Part shown: positions 1-6,339 of the stretch, piece by piece
How the letters are laid out: each line of letters opens with the position of its first letter
How positions within the stretch are numbered: the first letter of the stretch is position 1
Origin: an uncultured delta proteobacterium
Lineage (GTDB): Bacteria; UBA10199; GCA-002796325; 1-14-0-20-49-13
Reading direction: 5' to 3'
Length of the DNA: 9,929 nucleotides
Assembly (NCBI GenBank): GCA_903868375.1
Contig: CAIPVD010000089.1
Location: 1 to 9,929 of the forward strand
The notes under the pieces: generated by a model
Seen by the model: the letters and a program-made list of their open reading frames with translations, nothing else
What the model was told of the DNA's origin: nothing
The model's database searches: none
Translations under genes and position numbers: made by a program

Positions 1-76
1 CATCTATAAAGGTTTCCTTAAAAAAGACGGCGGCTTCTACGAATTCATAAAAAAGCTGCTCAAGCGGAATTCTTAG
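1..76 (+). CDS. C-terminal end of an unidentified protein (5' end outside window)
   Basis: Reading from base 2, an open frame runs 24 codons to a TAG at 74-76. The visible tail is lysine-rich, with an amphipathic helical look (FYEFIKKLLKRNS at the end). This is too little to identify a family. It is called coding because the frame is open from the window edge and because the stop falls exactly where the convergent gene's stop begins, as expected for two real genes meeting tail to tail. No hairpin terminator is visible after it, so transcription may run on into the antisense of the next gene. Confidence 0.5.
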   Translation, partial: IYKGFLKKDGGFYEFIKKLLKRNS

Positions 77-1576
77 CTACTTCACCTCTTCAACTCTTTT
101 TAATCCAATTTGATCGAGTATTAGGCGGAAGCGTTTCATCTGTCCCGAAAGTTTAAGCACAAGGTTCACGTGATAGACGCGCGCGCATTTGAACTCTTCG
201 GGATTTCCGGTATTCGTATCGTATGCGCGGTTATATTCGTAAGGGTCGTCCATCCTATCGAGAAAACGGTGAACGTTGAACCTGATGATATCCGTTATAT
301 CGCCGAGCCGCGTGTGCGATTTGATAATGGAACCGGGGCGCAGCGTTACGTCCTTTTCATATTTTATGATCTCCTCTGATAACCAGAAATCGCTCGAATG
401 ATGATGGCTGCTCCTGCGAAGTTGTATTATTTCTTTCGGAACGTATTTCTCCGGAATAAAAGAGAATGCCTGGCGGCAGATGCCGATCTTCTTGCTCGTT
501 TCAACGTCGATTATGTCGGTCTTGTAGTCGGAGAGCCATCTTGTCATCTTCGTGCTAAAGACATATTTCAGCCAGTCTTTGATACGGTCCTTCACCATGT
601 AGCCGATGACGATCGCCAGCACGAACTGGATGGATGTAGTGCTCCATTTAAGACCGGCCCATATCGTGACGCTGGCGGCTATTATCATGGCGATGCCGGC
701 CGCGATCGCAAAGACGAAGTCGCGAACGTAAGGTATTCCTTCCTGCGTATGCGTTTCCAGGAAAAGGATGCTCGTTATGATCTTTTTAAGCAGGCTCTTG
801 CGGTACAAAAATAGTTCGTTCTCGCTGTTTTGCGCATAGATCGCGTAACCGTTCGCCCTTCTATAATCGAACTCGGCAAGGATGATAGGCGAAATGACGT
901 CCGTTGCGTGCCTCTTGATCGAATTGCTAACGGTCGAATCGATCACGCTGTTGTTGATCGAGTTAAGAAAATCGTCGAGTATTATGCCCACGTACTCGTC
1001 TGCAAGCGAAAATGCTCTTTTTACGTCGCCGTTCGTTCCCTCATCGTCTATGAACTTTCGCATGTCACGGAATTCGGCGATGCATACATTGACGTCGGAG
1101 CAGAGCTTTTCTATCGACTCGGAAAGATGTTCGGTCTGTTCCGACATTATCTGCTTCGATATGTCGGCGACCACGTTTCTTAGCGCCACCCTAAAGACGC
1201 AGGCGAAGAGCTTAAGTTCGTTGATTATCTTCGTTCTGTCTGGGGTTGGCGACGTAAGACTGTTCCTAACTCGCGTGAGCGGCGACCTTTTATTGCCAGG
1301 ATCGACCACTTCGCTAAAAGAAAAGAAGGGCGTCTTGAATCTGATGTAACCTTGAATGTCGCTGAAGAAATAGCGCTTCGAATATGTGTGGCGGTTGATG
1401 CCAAGCGACCTTGGGATGAAGAAATAAAGTTCGATCTTGTAATTGTTGTGGAACTTTCTCGGATCGAGCGTATAGCCGAGCTTCATTTCGAACTGATGCC
1501 TGTCGTGTACTACGAGCTTGCCTTCGATGTTTCCAGTCATGCGCGTATATATAGCACAGCCTCTAATCTCATTCAA
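77..1576 (-). CDS. Uncharacterised two-TM membrane protein, 499 aa
   Basis: I do not recognise a named family. The first ~110 residues look beta-rich and hydrophilic. Residues ~115-280 are mainly helical and charged. A hydrophobic hairpin follows at ~286-308 and ~314-329, ending in a basic juxtamembrane stretch (MVKDRIKDWLKYVF). The last ~160 residues are soluble and include an HHHSS run near 391. No signal peptide is visible, so it is probably an inner-membrane protein with large cytosolic parts. The longest frame opens with TTG at 1576 and overlaps the permease stop by 8 nt, which suggests translational coupling. An in-frame ATG at 1540 (residue 13) is an alternative start. Neither has a convincing Shine-Dalgarno. 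It is the last gene of the leftward array. Its function is unknown; being linked to a transporter and NTPases is only context. Confidence 0.8.
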   Translation of the reverse strand: MNEIRGCAIYTRMTGNIEGKLVVHDRHQFEMKLGYTLDPRKFHNNYKIELYFFIPRSLGINRHTYSKRYFFSDIQGYIRFKTPFFSFSEVVDPGNKRSPLTRVRNSLTSPTPDRTKIINELKLFACVFRVALRNVVADISKQIMSEQTEHLSESIEKLCSDVNVCIAEFRDMRKFIDDEGTNGDVKRAFSLADEYVGIILDDFLNSINNSVIDSTVSNSIKRHATDVISPIILAEFDYRRANGYAIYAQNSENELFLYRKSLLKKIITSILFLETHTQEGIPYVRDFVFAIAAGIAMIIAASVTIWAGLKWSTTSIQFVLAIVIGYMVKDRIKDWLKYVFSTKMTRWLSDYKTDIIDVETSKKIGICRQAFSFIPEKYVPKEIIQLRRSSHHHSSDFWLSEEIIKYEKDVTLRPGSIIKSHTRLGDITDIIRFNVHRFLDRMDDPYEYNRAYDTNTGNPEEFKCARVYHVNLVLKLSGQMKRFRLILDQIGLKRVEEVK

Positions 1577-2891
1577 CTGCCGTTATTGGTTTCGCCTTTG
1601 CGCTGTGCTTTAGCGGTGTTTCGTTCCAGAGCTTTATCATGAGTAGTGCGCCTACGACAGAGAAGGGGATTATCATATATGTCCAGTATGCCCAGCCGTA
1701 TTTGTCGAGAATACCTCCCAAGAGAAATCCCGTGAGCCCGCTGGACAGGTATTGAACGCCGTCGCAAATGCCTGCGACCGTTGCAACTGCCCTTGTCCCG
1801 CCAAAGTCCATCGCAGACGTTGCAGATAGCATTCCGTGAACGCCGAATATCCACATGCATGTGAACGGGATAAGTAGCGATGCAAGCAGAGCGCTTGAAA
1901 CCCAGCCAAGTAGGAGCAGCGCGACTATCTGGCCGATGTAAAATATGAACGCGACAGGCGGGCGCCTTGATTGAAAGACCTTGTCAGATAGCCAGCCGCA
2001 AAGAAGCCCTCCCAATATACCCCCAATTGTTATGCCAGTTGTGGCGATGGAAAATAACGTTGCACCGTGATCGATACCGTGAACCTCTTTCAAGAACGGA
2101 ACGAACCATAAAAGGACGCCGTGGCGAACGAAGCCGGTGCAGAATTCCGCAGCGATGATCGTTAAAATAACTGGATTTGAAAATACGCGCTTTAAAAGAT
2201 ACGACATATCGACCGGCTTGTCCCTATCCGCATCTTTAGAAGATGCGTCGCCGGTATCGAAATCCTTGAACCCAGCGTCGGAAGGCTTGTCCTTCACCAG
2301 GAACAGATCGACCACGAACATTATAAGCAAGAGCACCGATGGGATCAAGAATATGCAGTACCATGGCATATAGGAAAGTATCCAGCCGCCGACCGTTAGC
2401 GCCAGGAAATATCCGGAAGATATCATCATGCCGAAGATGCCGCCAAATATTCCGCGTTCTTTAACGTGGAACCATGGCGCGTTGACCTTAACTACCGAAA
2501 GAGCCCCAAACGATTGAAAATATTGGTTCACCGAATAAAGGAGCGACATGCCGACAATGATCTTCGTCTGCCAGCCGTTCAGGAATAGGGCGCCCATTAA
2601 AAGGTTGAGTATGGATGCACCCAAGGCTCCGATGAGGATAGATTTTTTGCCGCCTATTCTGTCCGCCAGAGGCCCGTTGAATATGACAGCGAGCGCGTAG
2701 GTCCAAAAACCGGCTGTTGCAATTATTCCGAAGTCGGCCTTGGAAAGATGGAACTTGTCTATTATCGTTGTAGATGCGGTGGTCAGGTTATAGCGCGCCA
2801 TGTAATAGCAGGCGTAGGTGATGCCTAACGGAAACCAGTTCATGAAGCGCCTTTTGCGGTAAGCTGCCGGGTGATTCATCGGGTTTGCCAT
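1569..2891 (-). CDS. MFS permease of the organophosphate:phosphate antiporter (OPA) type
   Basis: This is a 440-aa inner-membrane transporter with about 12 hydrophobic segments, split by a charged central loop (~205-232, rich in Asp/Lys). The N-terminal half carries the OPA-like signature YYMARYNLTTAS (29-40). The loop between TM2 and TM3 has the MFS motif GPLADRIGGKKS (73-84). The second half has FVRHGVLLW (254-262). By alignment from memory with GlpT/UhpT/UhpC, R33 and R256 correspond to the two arginines (R45 and R269 of E. coli GlpT) that bind the phosphate group. A phosphorylated organic substrate or phosphate exchange is therefore likely, but which substrate cannot be told. The ATG start has GGAG about 10 nt upstream (2902-2905), 14 nt after the stop of the preceding NTPase gene. 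Length is normal for the family. A UhpC-like sensor role is possible, but no sensor kinase is nearby. Confidence 0.88.
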   Translation of the reverse strand: MANPMNHPAAYRKRRFMNWFPLGITYACYYMARYNLTTASTTIIDKFHLSKADFGIIATAGFWTYALAVIFNGPLADRIGGKKSILIGALGASILNLLMGALFLNGWQTKIIVGMSLLYSVNQYFQSFGALSVVKVNAPWFHVKERGIFGGIFGMMISSGYFLALTVGGWILSYMPWYCIFLIPSVLLLIMFVVDLFLVKDKPSDAGFKDFDTGDASSKDADRDKPVDMSYLLKRVFSNPVILTIIAAEFCTGFVRHGVLLWFVPFLKEVHGIDHGATLFSIATTGITIGGILGGLLCGWLSDKVFQSRRPPVAFIFYIGQIVALLLLGWVSSALLASLLIPFTCMWIFGVHGMLSATSAMDFGGTRAVATVAGICDGVQYLSSGLTGFLLGGILDKYGWAYWTYMIIPFSVVGALLMIKLWNETPLKHSAKAKPITAVE

Positions 2892-2905
2892 CGAATTTAA
2901 GCTCC

Positions 2906-3637
2906 TTATTTGTTATAGACATCAAAGAGAGAGTTCAGTGCCGCGCTATATCTTTTTTCCAGTTCAATGGGATCTGTGGTTTCGGGTTCATTGTTCATTG
3001 TTACGAAAGGAACCTTTGATCCATTGATATCCAAGATGCCGCTTTTCTCCCCTTTAGTTAGTTCCAGCCAGTCATGTTCGCTATAGAAATGATCGAACGT
3101 TTCTTTTGGAACCATGTGGGCGAGCACGGAGTGTTTCAATTTTTCTTGATACCTGGAGACGTTCCGTCTCCATGATTCTTCGCGAGTTGTATATACGAAA
3201 AATATAGCCGAAGTGTTCAATATTTCAGGTTTGAACGCGTGCAATGACTGCTTGAACGACCTTTCCCCGCCGCACGCAAATTCGATAAGAAGGGTGTGGT
3301 CGTTATAATATCCAGGTTTGGAGAGATATCTATCGATGATCTCTTTATTGAACTTTTGCAGGCAGAAATGAAGAAGCTTTCCAGCTTCCGGTTTTAATCC
3401 AAGGTTGTTAGGTGGATATTTGTTCGAGTAGAGCCTATCGTAGCCGGCTTTCTCCCAAATATCGTCATCCATGAATTTTTCCCATATCCACAAAAAATCA
3501 TCGATCTCTTCGAACTTGGCTATATGGAACTTTCTTATTCTCTCGGCTTCGGAATTCTTTTTCATGAAATCGATAAATTCCGATTTTCCGCTGGCAGGCC
3601 TCCCTAATACGAACAAGTTTTTAAAATGGTCTGTCAT
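2906..3637 (-). CDS. P-loop NTPase, copy C of a tandem triplication
   Basis: A 243-aa soluble protein with Walker A GRPASGKS at 12-19. It shares the other features of its two neighbours: FEEIDDFLW (42-50), LLIEFACG (116-123), a basic lid-like segment REESWRRNVSR (152-162), DWLELT, and a C-terminal VPFVTMNNEPETTD block. The short single-domain layout, with an Arg-rich lid after a hydrophobic strand, resembles nucleoside/nucleotide-kinase-like P-loop proteins. No substrate can be assigned. This copy has drifted at conserved points: DDFPW of the other two copies is DDFLW here, and EFARG is EFACG. Its ATG overlaps the previous gene's TGA (ATGA, 3634-3637). It is the last NTPase before the permease, and no sign of pseudogenisation is seen. 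Confidence 0.85.
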   Translation of the reverse strand: MTDHFKNLFVLGRPASGKSEFIDFMKKNSEAERIRKFHIAKFEEIDDFLWIWEKFMDDDIWEKAGYDRLYSNKYPPNNLGLKPEAGKLLHFCLQKFNKEIIDRYLSKPGYYNDHTLLIEFACGGERSFKQSLHAFKPEILNTSAIFFVYTTREESWRRNVSRYQEKLKHSVLAHMVPKETFDHFYSEHDWLELTKGEKSGILDINGSKVPFVTMNNEPETTDPIELEKRYSAALNSLFDVYNK

Positions 3638-4371
3638 TTATTGTTCCCCGCATATAGTTCCCACAGCGTTTCAAACGGTTTTGTGTAACGTTCCGCTAAT
3701 GCATTATGCTCGGTCGTTTCCGGCATGTTCCATACGGTAACGAAGGGTATCTTTAGGCCTTGTGCTTCGACGTATCCGCTTGGCCTCTTGTCGGTAAGCT
3801 CGTACCAGTCGTGGTCCTTGTAAAGATATTCCATAACTTCGACCGGCACCTTGTGATGAAGTATTGTCTGTTTTGTATCCTTGTCTGTGGCGCGACTTGT
3901 ATTTCTGCGAAGGCTTTCTTCGAACGTATTATCCAGATAGAAAACCGCCGAACGTTTTAATATCTCCTTGTCGAGCAGGCTAAATGCATGCTTGTAGGCG
4001 TGCTCGCGGCCCCTGGCGAATTCTATGAAAAGTGTGTTTTTCTTATAGAACTCTGGGTCGCTCATGTAATTTTCACTTATCGCAACGTTGAACTTTAGCA
4101 GCGTGAAATCGTACATCCGGTAATCTTTTGTCCTGTATGTGTTGCCTATGCGCTCGCCGAGTACTCTCGGCCGGCCGAGTTTTTCCCAAATGTCTTCGTC
4201 TTTCAGCATGGTGTGGATCCATGGAAAATCGTCGATCTCTGCGAACGGGCCTACGTGAAACTTTTGCAGGCGTTCCGCTTCCGGCGTCTTCTTTAGAAAA
4301 TCTATCAGCTCGGATTTACCACAGCCGCCTCTTCCTATTACAATGATGTTGTCGAACGACTGTTTTGTCAT
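3634..4371 (-). CDS. P-loop NTPase, copy B of a tandem triplication
   Basis: A 245-aa protein paralogous along its full length to both neighbours. Walker A is GRGGCGKS (13-20), which differs from the GRPAxGKS of the others. IDDFPW (46-51), LFIEFARG (114-121), FEESLRRNTSR (150-160), HHKVP, DWYELT and IPFVTVWNMPETTE follow in the same order. The block after the hydrophobic LFIEF strand may be Walker-B-like, with the Glu as the acidic residue; this is inference. The start is strongly supported by GGAGG about 6 nt upstream of the ATG, formed from the last Gly-Gly codons of copy A, plus a 4-nt ATGA overlap (4368-4371). The substrate is unknown. A small-molecule or nucleotide kinase is the most natural reading given the lid arginines, but a regulatory NTPase is possible. 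Confidence 0.86.
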   Translation of the reverse strand: MTKQSFDNIIVIGRGGCGKSELIDFLKKTPEAERLQKFHVGPFAEIDDFPWIHTMLKDEDIWEKLGRPRVLGERIGNTYRTKDYRMYDFTLLKFNVAISENYMSDPEFYKKNTLFIEFARGREHAYKHAFSLLDKEILKRSAVFYLDNTFEESLRRNTSRATDKDTKQTILHHKVPVEVMEYLYKDHDWYELTDKRPSGYVEAQGLKIPFVTVWNMPETTEHNALAERYTKPFETLWELYAGNNK

Positions 4372-5099
4372 TTTTTGCCTCCGGTGTAGAGTTCCATCAG
4401 CTTATTCAAGGCATTCCCATAACGTTCGGTTAGCCCTGTTACATCGGTAAGTTCCGGTTCGTTCTGCATCGTTACGAATGGCACCTTAACGCCGTTAAGA
4501 GTTACATATCCGAAGGGCTTGTTGCCTGTCAGCTCAAGCCAGTCGTTGTCTTTAAAGAAGCCGTACATGTCCTTATCCGGGACTTTGTGGCTTAATATAG
4601 ATGCTTCCAAACCCTTTTTGTAACGGGCGTGATTCTTTCTGTAAGATTCTTCGAACGAAACCAGAATGTGCAGGATCACAGAGCGTGTCAGGATATCTTT
4701 TGTTAGCGCGTTCAGGCTGTCGTGAAAATTATCTTGCTGGCCGCGGGCAAATTCGATGAGAAGGGTGCCGTTCTTGTAGAATTCCGGCTTCTTTATATAC
4801 TTTTCCGTCATTACCTCGTTCATCTTTGCGACGAGCGAGCCGCGGAGCTTTGGCTTTGTGACATTGAAACCTTCAGGCACCTTCTCGGTATAGAGGCGCG
4901 CCTCTCCCTTTGCCTCGCGCGCATCGTCTGAATCGCAAAGTTCGCATAGCCAGGGGAAGTCGTCCATCTCTTCGAAATTGCCGATGTGGAACGCGGTTGC
5001 CCTTTTTTCAGCAGGCGTTTTCTTCATGAAATCGATGAATTCAGATTTGCCACAGGCAGGCCTGCCTGTAATGATAAGGTTCTGAAAGATGTTTTTCAT
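4368..5099 (-). CDS. P-loop NTPase, copy A, first gene of the leftward array
   Basis: A 243-aa protein with Walker A GRPACGKS (12-19), FEEMDDFPW (42-50), LLIEFARG (113-120), lid-like FEESYRKNHAR (149-159), HKVP (171-174), DWLELT (186-191) and VPFVTMQNEPELTD (206-219). The same motifs at the same spacing in three adjacent genes show a tandem triplication that has diverged widely but kept the putative active-site blocks. No membrane segment or signal peptide is seen. The ATG at 5099 faces the divergent intergenic region, and no clear Shine-Dalgarno precedes it. An 18-bp perfect DNA palindrome overlies the codons of the P-loop. The family is not recognised. The transporter downstream suggests handling of a phosphorylated or to-be-phosphorylated metabolite, which is inference. 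Confidence 0.86.
   Translation of the reverse strand: MKNIFQNLIITGRPACGKSEFIDFMKKTPAEKRATAFHIGNFEEMDDFPWLCELCDSDDAREAKGEARLYTEKVPEGFNVTKPKLRGSLVAKMNEVMTEKYIKKPEFYKNGTLLIEFARGQQDNFHDSLNALTKDILTRSVILHILVSFEESYRKNHARYKKGLEASILSHKVPDKDMYGFFKDNDWLELTGNKPFGYVTLNGVKVPFVTMQNEPELTDVTGLTERYGNALNKLMELYTGGKK
5052..5069. repeat. 18-bp perfect palindrome inside the P-loop codons of NTPase copy A
   Basis: The 18 bases from 5052 to 5069 are identical to their own reverse complement, centred on the dinucleotide GC of AGGCCT. They encode G-R-P-A-C of the Walker A motif, 31-48 nt downstream of the gene's start codon. Copy C retains only the AGGCCT core. It could be a protein-binding site, a cruciform or an mRNA hairpin near the start, or a coincidence of codon choice. 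Confidence 0.6.
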
Positions 5100-5201
5100 A
5101 TACCAACTTGGCTAGCATGGCCATCGTGTCCTCTGCAAGGGTTTAAAACGAAATTGCTTTGTAAAAGTTAAAGTGTTAGCTTAAAAAACGAGGGAGAAAA
5201 T
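5100..5201. promoter_or_regulatory. Divergent intergenic region between the NTPase array and the AMMECR1 operon
   Basis: These 102 bp are the only place where both operons can start within the visible sequence. Rightward, a strong ribosome-binding site (GAGGGAG at 5190-5196, 5 nt before the ATG) is preceded by an AT-rich stretch (5140-5188). A weak TTGCTT (5154-5159) and TAGCTT (5177-5182) pair with 17-bp spacing is the best sigma70-like match I find. Leftward no convincing -35/-10 pair stands out. An imperfect inverted repeat with TGGC/GCCA arms lies at 5109-5123, close to the leftward start codon, and could be an operator. Confidence 0.4.
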
Positions 5202-5756
5202 ATGACATTAAGCAACACCGAGCGGCAGACGTTGTTAAAACTGGCGCGCGACACTATAGAGGCGCATATAAATGACCGTAAGTTACCAACGCTACCGGAT
5301 GCCAAAGGTGCGTTTGCCGAGTATGCCGGCGCGTTCGTAACTCTTCACAAACGCGGACAGCTTCGCGGCTGCATCGGAAATATGGTGGGTTATGGGCCGC
5401 TCGTTAAGACCATTCAGGAAATGGCTTGTGCTGCCTCTACAGAAGACACCCGCTTTTCGCCGGTCCGGCCGGATGAGCTAAAAGAGATCGACCTTGAGAT
5501 ATCCGTGCTGTCGCCCATGAAGAAAATAACCGATGTGAGCGAGATAGAAGTGGGCCATCATGGAATAATGATGAGGCAGGGATATCGTGGTGGCGTGCTT
5601 CTTCCCCAGGTCGCAACGGAGTGGGGCTGGGACAGGGAAACATTCCTGGAACAGACATGCCATAAGGCCGGACTGCCTCCGGACGCATGGAAAGATCCAA
5701 AGACAACGATAGAGATATTCTCCGCGGAGGTATTTGGAGAAACTCACCACTCCTAA
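5202..5756 (+). CDS. AMMECR1-domain protein (AmmeMemoRadiSam system protein A family)
   Basis: A 184-aa cytosolic protein covering a full AMMECR1 domain. The hallmark LRGCIG lies at 54-59, with C57 the invariant cysteine. It is preceded by GAFVTLHKRGQ and followed by the typical FSPVRPDEL...DLEISVLSP segment (~95-115). The C-terminal block contains GGVLLPQVATEWGWD, then TFLEQTCHKAGLP. The biochemical activity of AMMECR1 proteins is not established. In prokaryotes they are known to cluster or fuse with MEMO and a radical SAM enzyme. The start is clear from the Shine-Dalgarno at 5190-5196. It is the first gene of a four-gene operon ending in a radical SAM protein, but no MEMO gene is present in the window. 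Confidence 0.95.
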   Translation: MTLSNTERQTLLKLARDTIEAHINDRKLPTLPDAKGAFAEYAGAFVTLHKRGQLRGCIGNMVGYGPLVKTIQEMACAASTEDTRFSPVRPDELKEIDLEISVLSPMKKITDVSEIEVGHHGIMMRQGYRGGVLLPQVATEWGWDRETFLEQTCHKAGLPPDAWKDPKTTIEIFSAEVFGETHHS

Positions 5757-5760
5757 AATT

Positions 5761-6339
5761 ATGCGATATAAGTGTAAAAGACATGAGCAGTTCAACTTCG
5801 ATCCAAAACATGCCGCGCTCATCGTCATTGACATGCAGGGATATTTTACGAGTAAGAGTTCGCACGCCTATGTTCCAGGCACGCCGAAAATAATTAAAAA
5901 CATAAATAAACTTGTGGCCGAATTTTATGAAGTGAACCGGCCTGTCGTCTTCACAAGGCATATAGATGTCGATAAGAAAAATCTCATGTGCAGGTGGTGG
6001 CGCGAGCGGATCGATAAGAAAGATTCTTTAAGCAAGATCGACGAAAGATTAGATGCCGCCAAGGGAAAGGTGATCGTTAAGCATAGCTATGACGCTTTTT
6101 TCGGGACGAGCCTTGAAAAGTTTCTTAAACGCAAGAAGATCAAGCATCTCGTTATAACGGGCGTTGTTACGCATCTCTGCTGCGAAACGACCGCAAGGTC
6201 TGCGTTTATCCGCAACTTTGTTCCATATATCGTTATCGACGCGACCGGCGCACATAAAATATCGCATCACCATGCATCTATCTTTAACCTTGCAAGAGGC
6301 TTCGCTGTTCCTGTAAAGACGTCCGAGCTTTTAAAATGA
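5761..6339 (+). CDS. Isochorismatase-family cysteine hydrolase
   Basis: A 192-aa protein (from the ATG at 5761) with the isochorismatase/nicotinamidase fold. It opens with the ALIVIDMQGYF strand, giving catalytic D24. The catalytic lysine is K107, just before HSYDAFFGT. The nucleophile is C140 in GVVTHLCCETTARSAF, with the characteristic G-V-V-T turn. Family members hydrolyse C-N amide or vinyl-ether bonds (nicotinamide, N-carbamoyl compounds, isochorismate); the substrate here cannot be told. A longer frame opens at TTG 5734 and overlaps the AMMECR1 gene by 23 nt, with GGAGG only 3 nt away. I prefer the ATG, 4 nt after that gene's stop, although its own Shine-Dalgarno is weak. The gene ends in an ATGA overlap with the flavoprotein gene, so the products are probably made together. 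Confidence 0.93.
   Translation: MRYKCKRHEQFNFDPKHAALIVIDMQGYFTSKSSHAYVPGTPKIIKNINKLVAEFYEVNRPVVFTRHIDVDKKNLMCRWWRERIDKKDSLSKIDERLDAAKGKVIVKHSYDAFFGTSLEKFLKRKKIKHLVITGVVTHLCCETTARSAFIRNFVPYIVIDATGAHKISHHHASIFNLARGFAVPVKTSELLK

Larger units (their letters stand above)
2906..5099 (-). repeat. Tandem triplication of a ~243-aa NTPase gene (protein-level repeat)
   Basis: Three consecutive genes encode proteins of 243, 245 and 243 aa that align end to end. Shared blocks are Walker A G-R-x-x-x-G-K-S-E, the x-DDF-x-W block, IEFA-x-G, EES-x-R-(K/R)-N, a KVP/MVP element, D-W-x-E-L-T and PFVT-x-x-N-x-PE. The repeat is clear at protein level but not at DNA level, so the duplications are old. Both junctions use the same 4-nt ATGA overlap, as expected if each duplication copied the whole reading frame including its coupled junction. 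Confidence 0.85.

Noticed and set aside
398..1349. Rightward open frames of 138-155 aa (398-814, 882-1349) antisense to the 499-aa gene
   Set aside because: They have low-quality composition and no recognisable domain, ribosome-binding site or operon fit. The opposite strand carries the coherent two-TM protein coupled to the permease.
1852..1863. 12-bp palindrome CACATGCATGTG in the permease gene
   Set aside because: Two or three palindromes of this length are expected by chance in a window of this size.
5437..5961. Leftward open frame of 174 aa across the AMMECR1/hydrolase junction
   Set aside because: It is antisense to two confidently identified genes. The translation is Arg/Ser/Pro-rich, as expected from a shadow frame.
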